22,299 nt of DNA from UBA7803 sp041686955 (GTDB taxonomy: Bacteria; Pseudomonadota; Gammaproteobacteria; Pseudomonadales; Azotimanducaceae): the NCBI GenBank assembly GCA_041686955.1, contig JAWLCV010000066.1:1-22299 (forward strand), read 5' to 3'. The translations under genes were made by a program, and so were the position numbers. Below are positions 21,455 through 22,299 of this stretch, piece by piece. The number at the start of each line of letters is the position of its first letter. The first letter of the stretch is position 1. A model generated the notes under the pieces. That model ran no database searches. It had not been told where the DNA came from and was given only the letters and a program-made list of their open reading frames with translations.

Positions 21455-22034
21455 AGCGATAGTACGCGTGCTCCGTGACGGTGTGGTCCGTGGCGTCGCG
21501 AATCCCGGCGAGATCCGGAATCTGCTCCATGAGCGTGCGCTCCACCCCGTTCTTCAGGGTGATGTCCACGGCGGCGCAGCCCTGACAGCCGCCGCCGAAT
21601 TGCAGCACGGCAACGTTGTCCTCCAGGACTTCCACCAGGGTCACCATGCCACCGTGGGCGGCAAGGCCGGGATTGATCTCGTTGTAGAGAACGTAGTTGA
21701 TGCGGTCTTCGATGGGCGCATCGGGCCCGACCTTGGGGACCCGGGCATTGGGCGCCTTGATGGTGAGCTGCCCGCCCATGCGGTCCTCCTGGTAGTCCAC
21801 CACGGCGTCTTCCAGGTAGGGCACGCTGCGCTCCTCGAACCAGGCCGTGAAGCCGTCGTAGCTCACCGGGATGTCCCCGGACTGCTCCTCCCCCGGCCGG
21901 CAGTAGGCGATGCACGTCTCTGCATGGGGGGTACCCGGCTGGGCGACGAACACCCGGATGCCCACGTCGGGCTCCTCCTGCTTCGACAACAGCTCACGCA
22001 GGTAGGCCTGGGCGGATTCGGAAATCTCGATCAT
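21453..22034 (-). CDS. nfuA: Fe-S cluster carrier protein NfuA
   Basis: The 193-residue protein (E. coli NfuA 191) has an N-terminal degenerate A-type domain (about 1-95, with GIRVFVAQPGTPHAETCIAYC), then the Nfu domain (about 105-190) with the cluster-binding CxxC at C150/C153 (GGGCQGCAAVD). Dimers bind a [4Fe-4S] cluster between the two CxxC motifs and pass it to target enzymes under oxidative stress or iron limitation. The start is ATG 22034. An IscR-type site lies 27-50 bp upstream. It converges on the DAHP synthase gene. Confidence 0.97.
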   Translation of the reverse strand: MIEISESAQAYLRELLSKQEEPDVGIRVFVAQPGTPHAETCIAYCRPGEEQSGDIPVSYDGFTAWFEERSVPYLEDAVVDYQEDRMGGQLTIKAPNARVPKVGPDAPIEDRINYVLYNEINPGLAAHGGMVTLVEVLEDNVAVLQFGGGCQGCAAVDITLKNGVERTLMEQIPDLAGIRDATDHTVTEHAYYR

Positions 22035-22060
22035 AGGTCAGTCTCATGCGCCGCAGCGCA

Positions 22061-22084
22061 AATCCGAGTAATTTGGTCGGGTAT
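22061..22084 (-). promoter_or_regulatory. Predicted IscR type 1 binding site upstream of nfuA
   Basis: On the minus strand the site reads ATACCCGACC, AAATT, ACTCGGATT, a 24-bp imperfect dyad with ACCCGAC on one side and AATCCGAGT as the inverse of the other. This is very like the type 1 IscR motif of E. coli and other gammaproteobacteria (GACC/T, AT-rich centre, ACTCGG). The [2Fe-2S] form of IscR represses such promoters when clusters are plentiful. nfuA is a known target type, which makes the match convincing. iscR itself is not in the window. Confidence 0.72.
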
Positions 22085-22126
22085 GTATGGTACGCGAGGG
22101 GGCGGGAGTGGGCAATGGAATCTGGC

Positions 22127-22299
22127 GCTGTCCGCTGTCCGCTTTCCGCTTTCCGCTGAAGGGCTTTCGGCGGTCGGCTTTCGGCTTTCGGCAAGAGGCG
22201 AGAGGCGAGAGGCGAGAGGCGAGAATCGGGCGACGGAGCTGGCTGGGCACCTTCCAGCGGAAAGCGGAGAGCGGATGGCGAACAGCGATCCTCGCCGAT
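22127..22299. repeat. Large inverted heptad-repeat element
   Basis: Unit length is 7 bp. On the plus strand 14 consecutive heptads start with GC: GCTGTCC x2 (22127-22140), GCTTTCC x2 (22141-22154), GCTGAAG (22155-22161), one extra base, then GCTTTCG, GCGGTCG, GCTTTCG x2, GCAAGAG, GCGAGAG x3 and GCGAGAA (22163-22225). After a spacer the minus strand shows the same kind of heptads from about 22255 to the end of the window (GCTGTTC, GCCATCC, GCTCTCC, GCTTTCC). CCGCTTTCCGCTG and its inverse CAGCGGAAAGCGG form the closest arms. The element runs past the window edge. No coding sequence is visible from 22035 on. Confidence 0.85.

Noticed and set aside
22127..22225. CRISPR array
   Set aside because: The units are 7 bp with no spacers and no cas genes nearby. 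This is a short tandem repeat lattice.

Overview
The window is about 22.3 kb of dense, GC-rich bacterial chromosome holding conserved housekeeping genes. The gene content points to a gammaproteobacterium: the block cspD / clpS-clpA / infA and the block mnmA-hflD-purB are both classic gammaproteobacterial arrangements, and thrH, a CysB-type regulator, moaC-moaD-moaE and nfuA fit the same group. The high GC and codon use suggest a relative of the Ectothiorhodospiraceae/Chromatiales, but that placement is inference. No tRNA, rRNA, CRISPR array, transposase, integrase or phage gene was seen.

Layout. 1-173: 3' end of bpt (N-degron leucyltransferase), then an 11-bp tandem repeat. 368-583: infA. 584-687: an inverted heptad-repeat element. 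688-3404 (minus): clpS-clpA. 3405-3694: divergent control region with hairpins and a long cspD leader. 3695-4018: cspD, whose tail overlaps the tail of icd (4008-5264, minus). 5369-5989: rluE, overlapping moaE. 5964-8392 (minus): an unknown membrane protein, then moaC-moaD-moaE. 8532-12677: mnmA-hflD-purB-GNAT, tightly coupled, followed by a secreted hypothetical (12722-13216). 13227-13715 (minus): rraA. 13829-14263: an OsmC-family protein. 14271-15860 (minus): cysB-thrH. 15926-17036 (minus): a DUF465 protein and a 5'-nucleotidase. 17113-17562: membrane J-protein. 17633-18013: PilZ protein. 18021-18540 (minus): a 35-residue membrane peptide gene and a TerB-like gene. 18571-19914 (minus): rimO. 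20035-21382: an aromatic-amino-acid attenuator with leader peptide, then DAHP synthase. 21453-22034 (minus): nfuA behind an IscR-type site. 22127-22299: a second, larger heptad-repeat element.

How it works together. bpt, clpS and clpA form the leucine/N-degron proteolysis route: Bpt adds Leu to acidic N termini, ClpS recognises them and ClpA unfolds them for ClpP. moaC/D/E make part of the molybdenum cofactor route. The mnmA operon joins tRNA thiolation and purine synthesis. RimO (ribosomal protein S12 methylthiolation) and NfuA (Fe-S carrier) are both Fe-S related.

The most striking non-coding signals are three. (1) A complete transcription attenuator before the DAHP synthase gene: a 31-codon leader ORF with Trp-Trp and Tyr-Phe-Phe-Phe codons, competing hairpins and a U-tract terminator, with a promoter placed so that the leader message may start at its AUG. 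(2) A good match to a type 1 IscR site in front of nfuA. (3) Two dyad-organised arrays of a degenerate 7-bp repeat, one near each end of the window.
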